Positions 31,313 to 40,471 of a stretch of DNA of 64,000 bases are shown piece after piece. Numbering within the stretch: position 1 is the stretch's first letter; each line of letters begins with the position of its first letter. The position numbers were made by a program, and so were the translations under genes. Under the pieces are notes generated by a model. That model did not search any database. It was not told the origin of the DNA and saw only the letters and a list, made by a program, of their open reading frames with translations. The stretch comes from UBA4207 sp964352405 (GTDB lineage Bacteria > Bdellovibrionota > Bacteriovoracia > Bacteriovoracales > Bacteriovoracaceae), in NCBI GenBank assembly GCA_964352405.1, contig CAYGRY010000004.1, positions 1-64,000 on the forward strand, given 5' to 3'.

Positions 31313-32848
31313 CTATTTAAAAATTGGTCGGCCAGTAAACGAAGCTGGCAGTTCTAAACCCATAACATAAAGAGCAGTGGGACTGACATCTTTAAGTGCA
31401 TGAGGACCAGGATTAGTCTCTATCTTAATCCCTTCAAGCTTCGGTGAATAGATTGAAAATGGCACCGGAGCACCTGTATGAGAGGTATGCGGGGTTCCAT
31501 CGACATAGCTCATTTGATCACTATTGCCGTGATCAGCAGTCAAAAGCATCGTAACGTTATTCTTTTCACAGGCTTGCATCAATTCGCCTACATAATGATC
31601 TACTGATTCAACTGCTTTGATAGCAGCGTTAAAGTCACCGGTATGACCAACCATGTCGCAGTTAGCAAAATTGACCAGATAAAAACTAATTGAGGTATCT
31701 TCTAGCGCCTTAACAAGTTTTTCAGTGACCAGGGGAGCACTCATTTGCGGTTTAAGATCATAGGTCGCAACTTCTTTAGGAGAGGGAATTAAAACAAACT
31801 CTTCACCTTTATGTTTTTTCTTGTTTCCACCATTAAAAAAATAAGTCACGTGAGCATACTTTTCTGTTTCGGCGATATGGTATTGCTTCTTTCCATGCTC
31901 CTCTAAATAATCCGCCATCACTCCTTGAAGTTGTTCTTTATCAAAAAGGATTGGAAGTTTCACTTCATCTGGAACATAGGGAACCATACAAAGAAAGAAC
32001 GGAGCTAGAAAAGGCCTTTCGAATTCTTTAAATGTAGGGTCGTTAAAAACTAGGGCCAACTGTATTGCTCTATCAGGTCTAAAATTAAAGAAGAAGACAG
32101 CATCGTCTTTTCGAATTGCACCCTTTGAATCAAATAAAGCCGGATTCAAGAACTCGTCAGCTCGTCCTTCATTATATTCAGACTCAAGATAACTTAAAGC
32201 ATCGGTAGAATTGAAATTTTTCTTACCTAAAAACGTATCGTAGGCATTTTGTATTTTTTCCCAACGACGATCTCTGTCCATTCCGATAGATCTTCCTTGG
32301 ATTGAAGCAAAGTTTATACCATCAAGTTTATTAATTCGCTCGATATACTTTTTGGCACATTTAGGTTCAGTGTCTCTGCCATCGCTAAAGGCGTGAAGCC
32401 ACAGCTCAATTCCATGGCCAGATAAAATAGTAACGAGTTCTTCTAAATGATCAATGCTCGAGTGAACGCCTCCATCGGATAAAAGACCCATCATATGAAT
32501 ACGATTTGAATTTTTTTTAGCAAAATTAATGAGTTCTAAAAGAGCGGGCATCGTGGCCAAAGAATTATTAGAGATCGCTTCGTTGATTCGAACAAGATCT
32601 TGCCTGACAGGTCTGCCGGCACCAAGATTCATATGTCCAACTTCTGAGTTGCCAGCAACACCTTTTGGAAGGCCTACAGCTTCACCACCCGCCTCAATCG
32701 TTGTAAAAGGAAAACTCTTAAACAGTCGATCAAGATTTGGTTTCTTGGCGGCTTTAATGGCATTCTTATGATCTTCGTCGTTAACCCCAAATCCATCAAG
32801 GATAACAAGTAGGGCGCGATCGTTTAAATGTTGAATACTTTTTGTCAT
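31313..32848 (-). CDS. gpmI: 2,3-bisphosphoglycerate-independent phosphoglycerate mutase
   Basis: A 511-residue alkaline-phosphatase-superfamily enzyme that converts 3- to 2-phosphoglycerate with two metal ions. LVILDGFGVN gives the first metal Asp; GNSEVGHMNLGAG holds the phospho-serine; HAFSDGRDTEP and GRSIGMDRDRRWEK are substrate sites; and LTADHGNSDQM and HTSHTGAPVP are late metal ligands. Full family length. Co-transcribed with pfkA. Confidence 0.96.
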   Translation of the reverse strand: MTKSIQHLNDRALLVILDGFGVNDEDHKNAIKAAKKPNLDRLFKSFPFTTIEAGGEAVGLPKGVAGNSEVGHMNLGAGRPVRQDLVRINEAISNNSLATMPALLELINFAKKNSNRIHMMGLLSDGGVHSSIDHLEELVTILSGHGIELWLHAFSDGRDTEPKCAKKYIERINKLDGINFASIQGRSIGMDRDRRWEKIQNAYDTFLGKKNFNSTDALSYLESEYNEGRADEFLNPALFDSKGAIRKDDAVFFFNFRPDRAIQLALVFNDPTFKEFERPFLAPFFLCMVPYVPDEVKLPILFDKEQLQGVMADYLEEHGKKQYHIAETEKYAHVTYFFNGGNKKKHKGEEFVLIPSPKEVATYDLKPQMSAPLVTEKLVKALEDTSISFYLVNFANCDMVGHTGDFNAAIKAVESVDHYVGELMQACEKNNVTMLLTADHGNSDQMSYVDGTPHTSHTGAPVPFSIYSPKLEGIKIETNPGPHALKDVSPTALYVMGLELPASFTGRPIFK

Positions 32849-32893
32849 ACAAAAACCTTTTAAAAATTTAAGCCATTCATACCATTTTTGGGG

Positions 32894-34525
32894 CTAATAA
32901 GTGAAGGTAGCCGAAACTGACGAAGTCATGACAGAGAGCTTTGAATCATCTGTATTAGTCCTGTTTCTGAGATTGACCTCTGCATTAAAGCTAAAGCCCC
33001 AGTTCCATAAATAGGTACCGCTTAGCGTGAAGTCGTATTCGAGATAATCAAAAAAAGAGACATCGTTCATATTTTTTCGAACTAACAAATTTGTGAAGGT
33101 AGAAAAAGTATCAGTCCATTCGCTTTGAATACTTGTCGATAAATCATAGCGACTACCAGCTTCTTCTACTGAGACTTCATTTCGATTAAAATATCCAAGC
33201 GAGATTGATGGAGAGAATAGTTTTAATGTCCAGAATGGAGTGTAGGAAACATTAAGCCCAATCGACTTTTCTTCATTACCAGTCTCATAGCTGGTTTGAT
33301 AGTAAGGAAGAGAGTAGTTAAGTGATCCACTGTTAATAGTTTTAATATAAGACAACTCTATTGTATGCGTCTTTGATGTACTTTCAAAAGCGTCTGAGTT
33401 TCCAGTTGGATTAAAACTACTAGTATAGATGTAACGGAGTTTAGGCAAAGCTCTTTCAATGTCTGTATACTTTGCATCGACTCCAAATGATAGGTTTCGC
33501 TGATTTCTATTTTGATGAAGCTCTTCGGAGTAATTTGTTTGAACAAAAGAAGCTAGAAATAGTGCATTGGTATGCTCAAAAAGCGTTGGCTGATTATAAT
33601 AGGCGGCAAATCCAATCTCTGAAGCAGAACCACCTTTAGGACCTAAAAATTGTTCGAAGCTTGAATACCTTGAAAGTTGAAATTCATTGAGTTCATAAAC
33701 ATTATCACTAAAAAGGTAGCCGTATTTTGCGGAAAGAGAAAAATATCGGTAGTTAACGGCATCCAGGTATTCTTGCGCGATAGCTTTAGTAGAGGTGTTT
33801 GCATCAGCATCGAGAAAGATAGATCGCAGGTAGAGAGTACCTGGATCGAAAAGTCCCCCCTGAACCATTGTTGTACCTATCAATAAATTTATGTCTTCAA
33901 GACCTTTGTCTGAGTTTAGGTTCATCTCTTGTTTGATATGATCTTTAGCGGTTAAAAATTGTTTGAGAGCTCCACGGTAGTTTTCTTTCTCGTTTAATAT
34001 TTTTCCAATATAAATTTTGCTTAAACCAATTTGATAGCGAAAGTATTGAGTCACTTCAAAATATTTTTGTGACATCGTTAGTAAGCGGTTATCAAAGTCT
34101 GAATTGAAAACCTGTTTTTCATATAGATCAAAATAAAGTTCACCAATAGAAAAGTAGATTTCTAAGGCGTCCTTTCTTGGAACTGAAAGGCTTGATAAGA
34201 ACTTTGCAAAATTCTTATCAAAACGTGCACTTAAGACTCTTTTGTCATGAAGCTTTGAGGCCATATAGTGAAGCACTTTAAGAGCTTTAGAATATTTACC
34301 TTTCTTAAGGTGATAATCCAAAATGAATTGAAAACTCGCGCGGTGAAATGAGGTCGGATCAAGATTCTTTGCTATTAAGCTAAGTGCTTCCTTATCTTTG
34401 CCTTCTGCTAAAGCGATTTCAGCTCTTGCTAATCTTGCTTCTTGGGCTTCAACGGAATCAGCAGCTTGCACATAAGGCAGCTGGTAAAGAGCAAGAGATA
34501 TAAAGATAAGAATTCTAGTTAGCAC
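32894..34525 (-). CDS. Outer-membrane protein: TPR domain plus C-terminal beta-barrel
   Basis: A 543-residue exported protein. After a signal peptide (LIFISLALYQLPYVQA), residues ~25-265 form helical repeats of TPR type (ARLARAEIALAEGKDKEAL, YHLKKGKYSKALKVLHYM). From ~275 on, amphipathic beta strands alternate with polar loops up to a terminal strand VSATFTY, ending in an aromatic residue as expected for outer-membrane barrel assembly. Similar TPR-barrel proteins often serve as secretion or export channels, but no ligand is known. It is divergent from a FecR-domain gene, with a 55-base hairpin between them, which suggests a common surface system. Confidence 0.78.
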   Translation of the reverse strand: MLTRILIFISLALYQLPYVQAADSVEAQEARLARAEIALAEGKDKEALSLIAKNLDPTSFHRASFQFILDYHLKKGKYSKALKVLHYMASKLHDKRVLSARFDKNFAKFLSSLSVPRKDALEIYFSIGELYFDLYEKQVFNSDFDNRLLTMSQKYFEVTQYFRYQIGLSKIYIGKILNEKENYRGALKQFLTAKDHIKQEMNLNSDKGLEDINLLIGTTMVQGGLFDPGTLYLRSIFLDADANTSTKAIAQEYLDAVNYRYFSLSAKYGYLFSDNVYELNEFQLSRYSSFEQFLGPKGGSASEIGFAAYYNQPTLFEHTNALFLASFVQTNYSEELHQNRNQRNLSFGVDAKYTDIERALPKLRYIYTSSFNPTGNSDAFESTSKTHTIELSYIKTINSGSLNYSLPYYQTSYETGNEEKSIGLNVSYTPFWTLKLFSPSISLGYFNRNEVSVEEAGSRYDLSTSIQSEWTDTFSTFTNLLVRKNMNDVSFFDYLEYDFTLSGTYLWNWGFSFNAEVNLRNRTNTDDSKLSVMTSSVSATFTY

Positions 34526-34568
34526 AGTTTATTTTAGCGAAGAGTCGAATATTTTGTTTATAGTGGTA

Positions 34569-34624
34569 AAAACTGTCTTTTCAAGTACATAGCAGCTATA
34601 TGCCAGACTATGTTGACAGTTTTT
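34569..34624. other. Long hairpin in a divergent promoter region
   Basis: Nested inverted repeats: AAAACTGTC / GACAGTTTT outside and ACATAG / CTATGT inside. They lie between the divergent TPR-barrel and FecR genes, and the right arm carries TTGACA, a possible -35. It may be a regulatory site for both genes. Confidence 0.55.
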
Positions 34625-34725
34625 CTCAAGTTTTTTCCTTTAACACCGATAAGTCCCTAGAGATACGTTCATACGTTGGCATGGACGTACAATGAATAAA
34701 GGGTTGTTCCTAATTGGGGTCAAAA

Positions 34726-35790
34726 ATGAAGAATGCAATTTTAATATCACTTGGACTTTGTTTTAGTTTAACGGCTCAGGCTGAGTCGATTGGAAAACTA
34801 GTTAAAGTAAAAGGCGATGTCCAAATCATTTCTGAAAGCGGAGATTCTGTGCAGGCCAAAGCACTGGCTGAACTTAATACAGGTGCTATGATTAAGACCG
34901 GTAGTGGTTCATACGCTAAGCTTATTATGAAAGATGATACTGTCTTCCAATTGGGGCCAAACTCTGATTTTTCTCTCGATCAATTTGAATTTAAAACAAA
35001 AAATGAAAGAACTGCTACTTACTCATTAGCAAAGGGACAGCTTAGAAGCTGGTTTGTCCACAAGTCACCAGATAAGACTTTGAGTATTAAGACACCTACA
35101 GCATCTATGGGAATTAGAGGAACAGAAATTCTAACCGATGTTTACTCTGATACCGATGGTAACCAAAAGACCGATATTGCATTAGTAAGAGGTAAGTTAG
35201 AGGTCGCTTCAGATGCCTTGGGCGAGAAAATTATGCTTTCTCCAGGACAAATGCTCGATAATTTAGGTCAACGAATTAAAAGTAGAGCACCAGCTTCTGC
35301 AAGACGTGCTCACTTAAAAAATCTTAGTCAAAGAGTTTTTGAAGCTGTCAAAAGAAACTCTGTTGATGGTGGTGGAGCAATCTTTTTAAATGATGCCAGA
35401 AAGAAGTTTGGTGGAGAGAAGCTTAAAGAGAAAAACTTTAGTCGAAGTAGTGAGTCTGGTCGTGGTCCTGCTTCTATTAAGCAAGATAAAATAAAAATAG
35501 ATAATGATGTGATTAAAGATAAAGTCTCAAGTAGAATGAAGAGGCAAAGACGTAATGGTATTCGAGAACGAATCCAAGCGAGAGGCCCAGCTAGTGTAAC
35601 TCCACTTACTTCGGGCTCTTCAATAATTACAAACTTTCAAAATACAAGAACACAAAATGGTGGGACAGTATCCAGGGGTGATGCTCCAAACATCACCATT
35701 ATAAATAGTGGAACTGGTGGTCAAGTCGCGATACCAAGTGGTACTGGCGTCTTGTCTCCTACGCTTCCAGCAAATCCTGCTGAACCATAA
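34726..35790 (+). CDS. Exported FecR-domain protein
   Basis: A 354-residue protein. Signal peptide MKNAILISLGLCFSLTAQA. Residues ~20-150 hold a FecR-type domain: GKLVKVKGDVQII, LNTGAMIKTGSGSYAKLIMKDDTVFQLGP and LSIKTPTASMGIRGTEIL are its usual blocks. Here it is a stand-alone periplasmic or surface version, not the FecR sensor of iron-citrate uptake. The rest is basic, low in order and rich in Arg/Lys/Ser, with two PAS-motif-like repeats (SRAPASARR, ARGPASVT). It is probably tied to the divergent TPR-barrel protein. A terminator follows. Confidence 0.82.
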   Translation: MKNAILISLGLCFSLTAQAESIGKLVKVKGDVQIISESGDSVQAKALAELNTGAMIKTGSGSYAKLIMKDDTVFQLGPNSDFSLDQFEFKTKNERTATYSLAKGQLRSWFVHKSPDKTLSIKTPTASMGIRGTEILTDVYSDTDGNQKTDIALVRGKLEVASDALGEKIMLSPGQMLDNLGQRIKSRAPASARRAHLKNLSQRVFEAVKRNSVDGGGAIFLNDARKKFGGEKLKEKNFSRSSESGRGPASIKQDKIKIDNDVIKDKVSSRMKRQRRNGIRERIQARGPASVTPLTSGSSIITNFQNTRTQNGGTVSRGDAPNITIINSGTGGQVAIPSGTGVLSPTLPANPAEP

Positions 35791-35813
35791 TATAATATCG
35801 ATAAATAAATAAT

Positions 35814-35840
35814 GAGCCTCCCAAGTTGGGAGGCTTTTTT
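35814..35840 (+). terminator. Intrinsic terminator after the FecR gene
   Basis: Perfect stem AGCCTCCCAA / TTGGGAGGCT with almost no loop and then T6. Confidence 0.9.
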
Positions 35841-35849
35841 GTCTAAACT

Positions 35850-35870
35850 TTAGACACCTGTAGTGTCTAA
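35850..35870. promoter_or_regulatory. Palindrome upstream of the lipoprotein gene
   Basis: TTAGACAC-CTGTA-GTGTCTAA, a perfect 8-bp inverted repeat; a further TGTCTAA lies just before it. Possible operator. A sigma-54-like TGGCAT-N5-TTGTA at 35917-35932 lies further down. Confidence 0.45.
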
Positions 35871-35985
35871 GATCAATACAGCTTAGCTAAGTCCTTAAAT
35901 ACTAGAAGCCTCTATCTGGCATGATCCTTGTATATATAACCATGAATACATTTTATTTTTGGTTCCCGTAATGGGTGGAGGATTT

Positions 35986-36543
35986 ATGAAAGCATCATGG
36001 TGGAAATTTGTATTATTAGCATTGCTTACAGCAGGCGTAGTAGCTTGTGGTAAAGATAATAAAGCAGGTACGAGCTCCGTAACAACAGGAAACCCGCTTA
36101 CAAACGGTGTTTCAACAGCCGTAACAAGTTCTAGCTTTGAAGAATTTAGACAGCAAGTCGTCAATGGACAGTTTTTAAACCAAGCTAGTGCAGTTGTTGA
36201 GTATAGACTTAAGGAAGTTCGTTTCAAGACTTCTTCATGGTCAACAACGGGTTCATATATATATCGTCGATATGATAAGACGATCAATTTTGTTGAACAT
36301 GAATTCGGAAATGATATTGTAGCTGTCCATAATAAATTGATCGAGATTGCAAACCAAGGAAACAACTTTACTGCGATAAAAGTGGGTGCTAGTGCTTATG
36401 AAGTTAGGACTACAACAGGTGCTAAATATATAATAGACTTGGCGCAGCCTTTGGTCGTAAATCCTGTCTATTACAGACCTGCTGATATTCAAGCTGAAGA
36501 CGGATATGTTTACAACGGTGAGTTTGTCGTTTTTGTTCCATAA
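35986..36543 (+). CDS. Putative lipoprotein
   Basis: A 185-residue protein I do not recognise. The N-terminus MKASWWKFVLLALLTAGVVAC is a lipoprotein signal with Cys at residue 21, followed by a flexible Ser/Thr/Gly-rich spacer. The globular part (about residues 50-185) is of mixed alpha/beta type with strands such as VEYRLKEVRFK and YEVRTTTGAKYIIDL. A start nine codons upstream lacks a ribosome site; ATG 35986 has GGAGG 6 bases before it. It has terminators on both sides, so it is a single transcription unit. Confidence 0.75.
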   Translation: MKASWWKFVLLALLTAGVVACGKDNKAGTSSVTTGNPLTNGVSTAVTSSSFEEFRQQVVNGQFLNQASAVVEYRLKEVRFKTSSWSTTGSYIYRRYDKTINFVEHEFGNDIVAVHNKLIEIANQGNNFTAIKVGASAYEVRTTTGAKYIIDLAQPLVVNPVYYRPADIQAEDGYVYNGEFVVFVP

Positions 36544-36568
36544 TTTTAAATGAACATTTAAAAACAAG

Positions 36569-36595
36569 AAAGCCCTCTTTTTGAGGGCTTTTTTG
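36569..36595 (+). terminator. Intrinsic terminator of the lipoprotein gene
   Basis: Stem AAGCCCTC / GAGGGCTT with a T-rich loop, then T6. Confidence 0.9.
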
Positions 36596-36678
36596 TTTTA
36601 TATTTCATCTACATGCATACGGTCATGTCAAACTACGTGATAGAATAGTTCGCATATATTCTTAGTTAGGGGAGCAAA

Positions 36679-38385
36679 ATGGCCAAGTATAAAGCAGATC
36701 TTCAAGACATTAACTTCAATCTTTTTGACGTTCTAAAATCCGATCGACATATTGAAGGATTCGAAGCCAACGACTTGGCTGAAATCGTTAACCAGTTTGA
36801 TAAGTTTGTAGAAAATGAAATTTATCCTACAAGACAAATTGGTGATGAAGAGGGCGTTGTCTTAAAAAGTGATGGCGTAAAAGTTCCTGAAGTTTTTCAT
36901 AAAGCTAATCAAGCTTTTTATGCTAACGGTTGGTACGGCCTTGGATTTAGCGAAGAGCTGGGCGGAATGCCTTGTCCTGAATCAGTCATGCTTGCTTGTA
37001 CGTCTTTAATTAATGGAGCGAACGTTTCTTTTTCGATGTATTACGGTCTTACTAAAGCAGCGATGAACGTTATCATTAAAAAAGGTAGCGATGTTCAAAA
37101 AGAAAAAATGGTAACAGCGATGATGACCGGTGAGTGGGGTGGGACGATGTGCCTAACCGAATCGGGGGCTGGTAGTGATGTTGGAGCTGCTAAAACTACA
37201 GCAACTCCAAAAGGTGATGGAACTTACTCTATTAAAGGCGTTAAAATCTTTATCTCATCTGGTGACAATGATCTTTATAAAAATATTGTCCACTTAGTTC
37301 TAGCGAGAACTCCTGGAGCTCCAGAAGGGACAAAAGGCTTATCCTTATTTACTGTTCAAAAATTAAACGATGATGGCTCTAATAATAGTGTTAAATGCAC
37401 TAAGATCGAAGAAAAGATGGGCCTTCATGGTTCAGCGACTTGTGAAATAACTTTCGGCGGTGAAGGTGAATGTCTTGGGACACTATTAGGTGATGAGTTC
37501 GAAGGCATGACCAATATGTTTATCATGATGAATGAAGCCAGACTTCTTTGTGGTATTCAAGGTGAATCTCAGGCAAATCTCGCTTATATGTTAACCGAGC
37601 AATACGCCAAAGAGCGTTCTCAATTTGGAAAAGAAATTATTAATCTTCCAGATGTAAAAAGATTGATGCTTAAGATGCGTTCTGTTTCAAGAGGGATGCG
37701 CGCTCTTAGTCTTTATGTTGGAGATCTTTTTGATCAAGCCCACTCATCACAAAATGCAGAACTTGAAGCTGAGACAGCACTATTAACACCAATCTGTAAG
37801 GCATACTGTTCTGAAGAGGGATTCAACGTAGCGATTGATGCCATTCAAGTTCATGGTGGCTACGGTTATTGTAGTGAATATGGTATCGAGCAATTTGCAC
37901 GTGATATTAAAATTGCCACGATCTATGAAGGCACTAATGCTATTCAGGCAGCAGACTTTATTATGCGAAAAGTTTTAAAAGATAAGGGCCAAGCTTTTTC
38001 TAAACTTGGCGAAAAAATTCAAAAGACTTTATCAAATGCATCGGACTTTAAATCAGAGGCTAGCGTCATTGGTAAGAGCTTAAAGGACGCAACAAAAATA
38101 CTTGAAAGCTTCGGTGGGTTGGCCGCGAAGGGAAATTTCGATGCAGTGCTTTATCATTCTCATGAGTTTCTTATTTACTGTGGAAATTTAGTTGTTGCAT
38201 GGAGACTTCTTGAGTCAGCACTAGTCGCAAAGGAAAAGATGGCGAGTGCCAATGCAAGTGAGAAAGAATTTTATGAAACTAAGCTGGTCGACTTTAAGGT
38301 CTTTTGCCAGCAAGTCTTATCAAGAAATACGGGTATAACGCAAAGTATATTGGAGTTTGAAGACTTATCCACGCTAGCTGTTTAA
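36679..38385 (+). CDS. Acyl-CoA dehydrogenase
   Basis: A 568-residue flavoenzyme, larger than the ~385-residue short-chain type because of a C-terminal helical extension, as in FadE/ACAD-9-like enzymes of bacteria. MCLTESGAGSDVGAAKT is the FAD/substrate loop, VKIFISSGDND follows, ERSQFGKEI and VHGGYGYCSEYGIEQFARD come later, and IYEGTNAIQ contains the catalytic Glu. It oxidises acyl-CoA to enoyl-CoA in beta-oxidation. The electron-transferring flavoprotein genes are not adjacent. Ribosome site GGGGAG upstream. It fits use of prey lipids (inference). Confidence 0.92.
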   Translation: MAKYKADLQDINFNLFDVLKSDRHIEGFEANDLAEIVNQFDKFVENEIYPTRQIGDEEGVVLKSDGVKVPEVFHKANQAFYANGWYGLGFSEELGGMPCPESVMLACTSLINGANVSFSMYYGLTKAAMNVIIKKGSDVQKEKMVTAMMTGEWGGTMCLTESGAGSDVGAAKTTATPKGDGTYSIKGVKIFISSGDNDLYKNIVHLVLARTPGAPEGTKGLSLFTVQKLNDDGSNNSVKCTKIEEKMGLHGSATCEITFGGEGECLGTLLGDEFEGMTNMFIMMNEARLLCGIQGESQANLAYMLTEQYAKERSQFGKEIINLPDVKRLMLKMRSVSRGMRALSLYVGDLFDQAHSSQNAELEAETALLTPICKAYCSEEGFNVAIDAIQVHGGYGYCSEYGIEQFARDIKIATIYEGTNAIQAADFIMRKVLKDKGQAFSKLGEKIQKTLSNASDFKSEASVIGKSLKDATKILESFGGLAAKGNFDAVLYHSHEFLIYCGNLVVAWRLLESALVAKEKMASANASEKEFYETKLVDFKVFCQQVLSRNTGITQSILEFEDLSTLAV

Positions 38386-38444
38386 CCGGGCTAGTGTTAA
38401 GATAATTTGAATATTTTTTTAAATTAAATTTAGGATAACTCATC

Positions 38445-39269
38445 ATGAACTTAGAAACACTCTATCGAGTGATTAAGGAGTTTTCGCAGACGCCTCACGG
38501 CAATACTGACTACGATCAAGATAAGCTTTACGTTAAAGGTGATTCAGAAGGTGAGTTTGCTCCACTTTCATATCTTGTAAAAAAAGTAGAAGGTTTTAAA
38601 GATGCGAAAGCTCTCTTAAAAGCTGGTTTTGTCATGGATGCTTTAGAGCTTTTTGGAGACGATCATTTCTCCGATTGGTACGAAAAGCAGTTTTCAAAAA
38701 AACTACTAAGAAAAATTGCTAAAGATGTCATTCTTTTTCAGATGCCAGAAAATAAAGCTATTTTTGGTGCGATTGAGCAAGTTCATAAGTCTTACGATAT
38801 TTTAAGAAGCCAGCAAATCTTGATGAACGGAAAGAACCTTCCGGTTCAACTTGGTGAGTGGTACGCCAAATGTGTTTTTGGACTTGAGCAAAGAAAATCA
38901 ACATCACAAAGAGGCTTTGATTTCTTCTTGGATGGAAAGCGCTGTGAAATCAAAGTTCACTGGGCAGATCACTCTTCTCCAAAAGGTGTAAAGCTTAGAA
39001 AGTCACTCGTTGAAATGAGTGATTATAGTATCATTATGTATATTGGTCGAAACTTTATGATCAGAGAAATCTGTTTGTTAGACTCCGACTTTGTTCTTAG
39101 AAAGTTTTCAACTAAGGGTCATACTCTATTTTTAAAAGATCCTGACGTTTCTACTTATTTCTTTAGTAAGTCGAATAAACATATGGATAAAGTCGCTAAC
39201 ACAGGCGCCTTAATGAAGTATAGTAATCCTAGCTTTGCAATGAAACTTACAGAGTTTTTAGGCGGCTAG
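38445..39269 (+). CDS. Unknown protein with a possible PD-(D/E)XK nuclease core
   Basis: A 274-residue protein. The region around residues 140-175 reads LGEWYAKCVFGLEQRKSTSQ, then RGFDFFLDGKRCEIKVHW. The Asp of GFDFF, about seven residues later the Glu, and the Lys of EIK reproduce the D-x(n)-E-x-K core of restriction-type nucleases, with a Glu in the preceding LGEW helix as in DUF6998-like proteins. The rest is not recognised. It lacks a signal peptide, so it is cytoplasmic. It is 59 bases after the acyl-CoA dehydrogenase gene. Nuclease activity is inference from a short motif. Confidence 0.68.
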   Translation: MNLETLYRVIKEFSQTPHGNTDYDQDKLYVKGDSEGEFAPLSYLVKKVEGFKDAKALLKAGFVMDALELFGDDHFSDWYEKQFSKKLLRKIAKDVILFQMPENKAIFGAIEQVHKSYDILRSQQILMNGKNLPVQLGEWYAKCVFGLEQRKSTSQRGFDFFLDGKRCEIKVHWADHSSPKGVKLRKSLVEMSDYSIIMYIGRNFMIREICLLDSDFVLRKFSTKGHTLFLKDPDVSTYFFSKSNKHMDKVANTGALMKYSNPSFAMKLTEFLGG

Positions 39270-40471
39270 AAAAGTTCGTAGCGAAGCAGGCGGCACTCGA
39301 TTTTACCATTTTGAAATGGAATTCTGGCAGACGTCTGAAGCTTAATATTTTTCCTAAGTTCTAAATTCCCTGTGAAAACGAAGGCGCGCCATCCCTTAAA
39401 ATTTGCTTTAAAGTTCTCTCCCAAATCATGATAAAGAGATTTTAATTGATCAACATCGCCCATACGCTCGCCGTAGGGTGGGTTGCAAACTAAAACACCT
39501 GAAGCTGCAGGGGCGATGAGTTTAGCAGCATTAATACATTCAAGATGAACACGATCATCAGGAACACCTAGTCTTTTAATGGCTGCGCGAGTGACTTCAA
39601 CCATACGATCATCAATGTCATAGCCATAAAACTTACCGGCTGGAAGATCTTTTAAGGCTTTAATAGAGCGATCAACCTCAGCTTGCGCTAGTTTATTAAA
39701 AGCTAATTCTTTAGAAGCATGGCTTGTAAACCAAGAGTGATCTAGAAAATCATAAGCAAGAGAGTGGCCTGATAGATAATCACTAACACGAATAAATTGA
39801 GGTGAAACATTGGCCGACTTCATGATGGCTTCAATTAATAAGGTACCTGAACCACACATACCATCAATAAATGTTTCGTTAAGATTCCAGTCGGTTGCTC
39901 CAACTATCGCAGCTGCTAGATTTTCTTTAAGTGGAGCTTCACCGACACTTTTTCTATAACCACGTTTAGAAAGTGGAGATCCAACAAGATCTAGCAATAG
40001 CTGTGCTTTGTAGCCACGACGATCACCTTGCTCCAATCGTAAATAGAGACTGACATCAGCATCTTCTTTATCGACATCGGGACGTACATTATATTTTGCT
40101 CTAAAGACATCAACAACAGCGTCTTTCAAGTTTTGTGAAACATACATCGCGTTTCCAAAAACTTCTTTAGTCGTTAAATCGAAAAGAGTAGTAATTTTAA
40201 AAGTCTGTTCTAGATCAAAAACTTCGGTCCAATCAAAATCAAGAAATTTTTTATAGATATGCTTGGCATCTTCAACGTGACGTTCAGCTAGTCTTAAAAA
40301 AACACGAGATGCAAGTCTCGTTGATAAAATTATTTTATAGAGAGCTTCATCTTCTGCTTCAAAATCAACACCGCCACGATAAGGGATAAGTCCACGACAT
40401 CCTGCTTCGTAAAGTTCTTTTGATAGGGCAGCTTCCATTCCACGTGGACAAGAGGCAAAATAATTATTCAT
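39266..40471 (-). CDS. THUMP-domain class I RNA methyltransferase (RlmL/YpsC type)
   Basis: A 401-residue SAM-dependent enzyme. The N-terminal ferredoxin-like part opens MNNYFASCPRGMEAALSKEL, and the THUMP domain (about residues 45-155) binds RNA. The Rossmann part shows DGMCGSGTLLIEA (SAM-binding) and VCNPPYGERMG, the NPPY catalytic motif of N2-guanine methyltransferases. In E. coli RlmL methylates 23S rRNA G2445. The start at 40471 (AAGAGA upstream) overlaps the kinase-like gene by 8 bases. Its stop shares CTAG with the convergent gene. Confidence 0.9.
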   Translation of the reverse strand: MNNYFASCPRGMEAALSKELYEAGCRGLIPYRGGVDFEAEDEALYKIILSTRLASRVFLRLAERHVEDAKHIYKKFLDFDWTEVFDLEQTFKITTLFDLTTKEVFGNAMYVSQNLKDAVVDVFRAKYNVRPDVDKEDADVSLYLRLEQGDRRGYKAQLLLDLVGSPLSKRGYRKSVGEAPLKENLAAAIVGATDWNLNETFIDGMCGSGTLLIEAIMKSANVSPQFIRVSDYLSGHSLAYDFLDHSWFTSHASKELAFNKLAQAEVDRSIKALKDLPAGKFYGYDIDDRMVEVTRAAIKRLGVPDDRVHLECINAAKLIAPAASGVLVCNPPYGERMGDVDQLKSLYHDLGENFKANFKGWRAFVFTGNLELRKNIKLQTSARIPFQNGKIECRLLRYELF

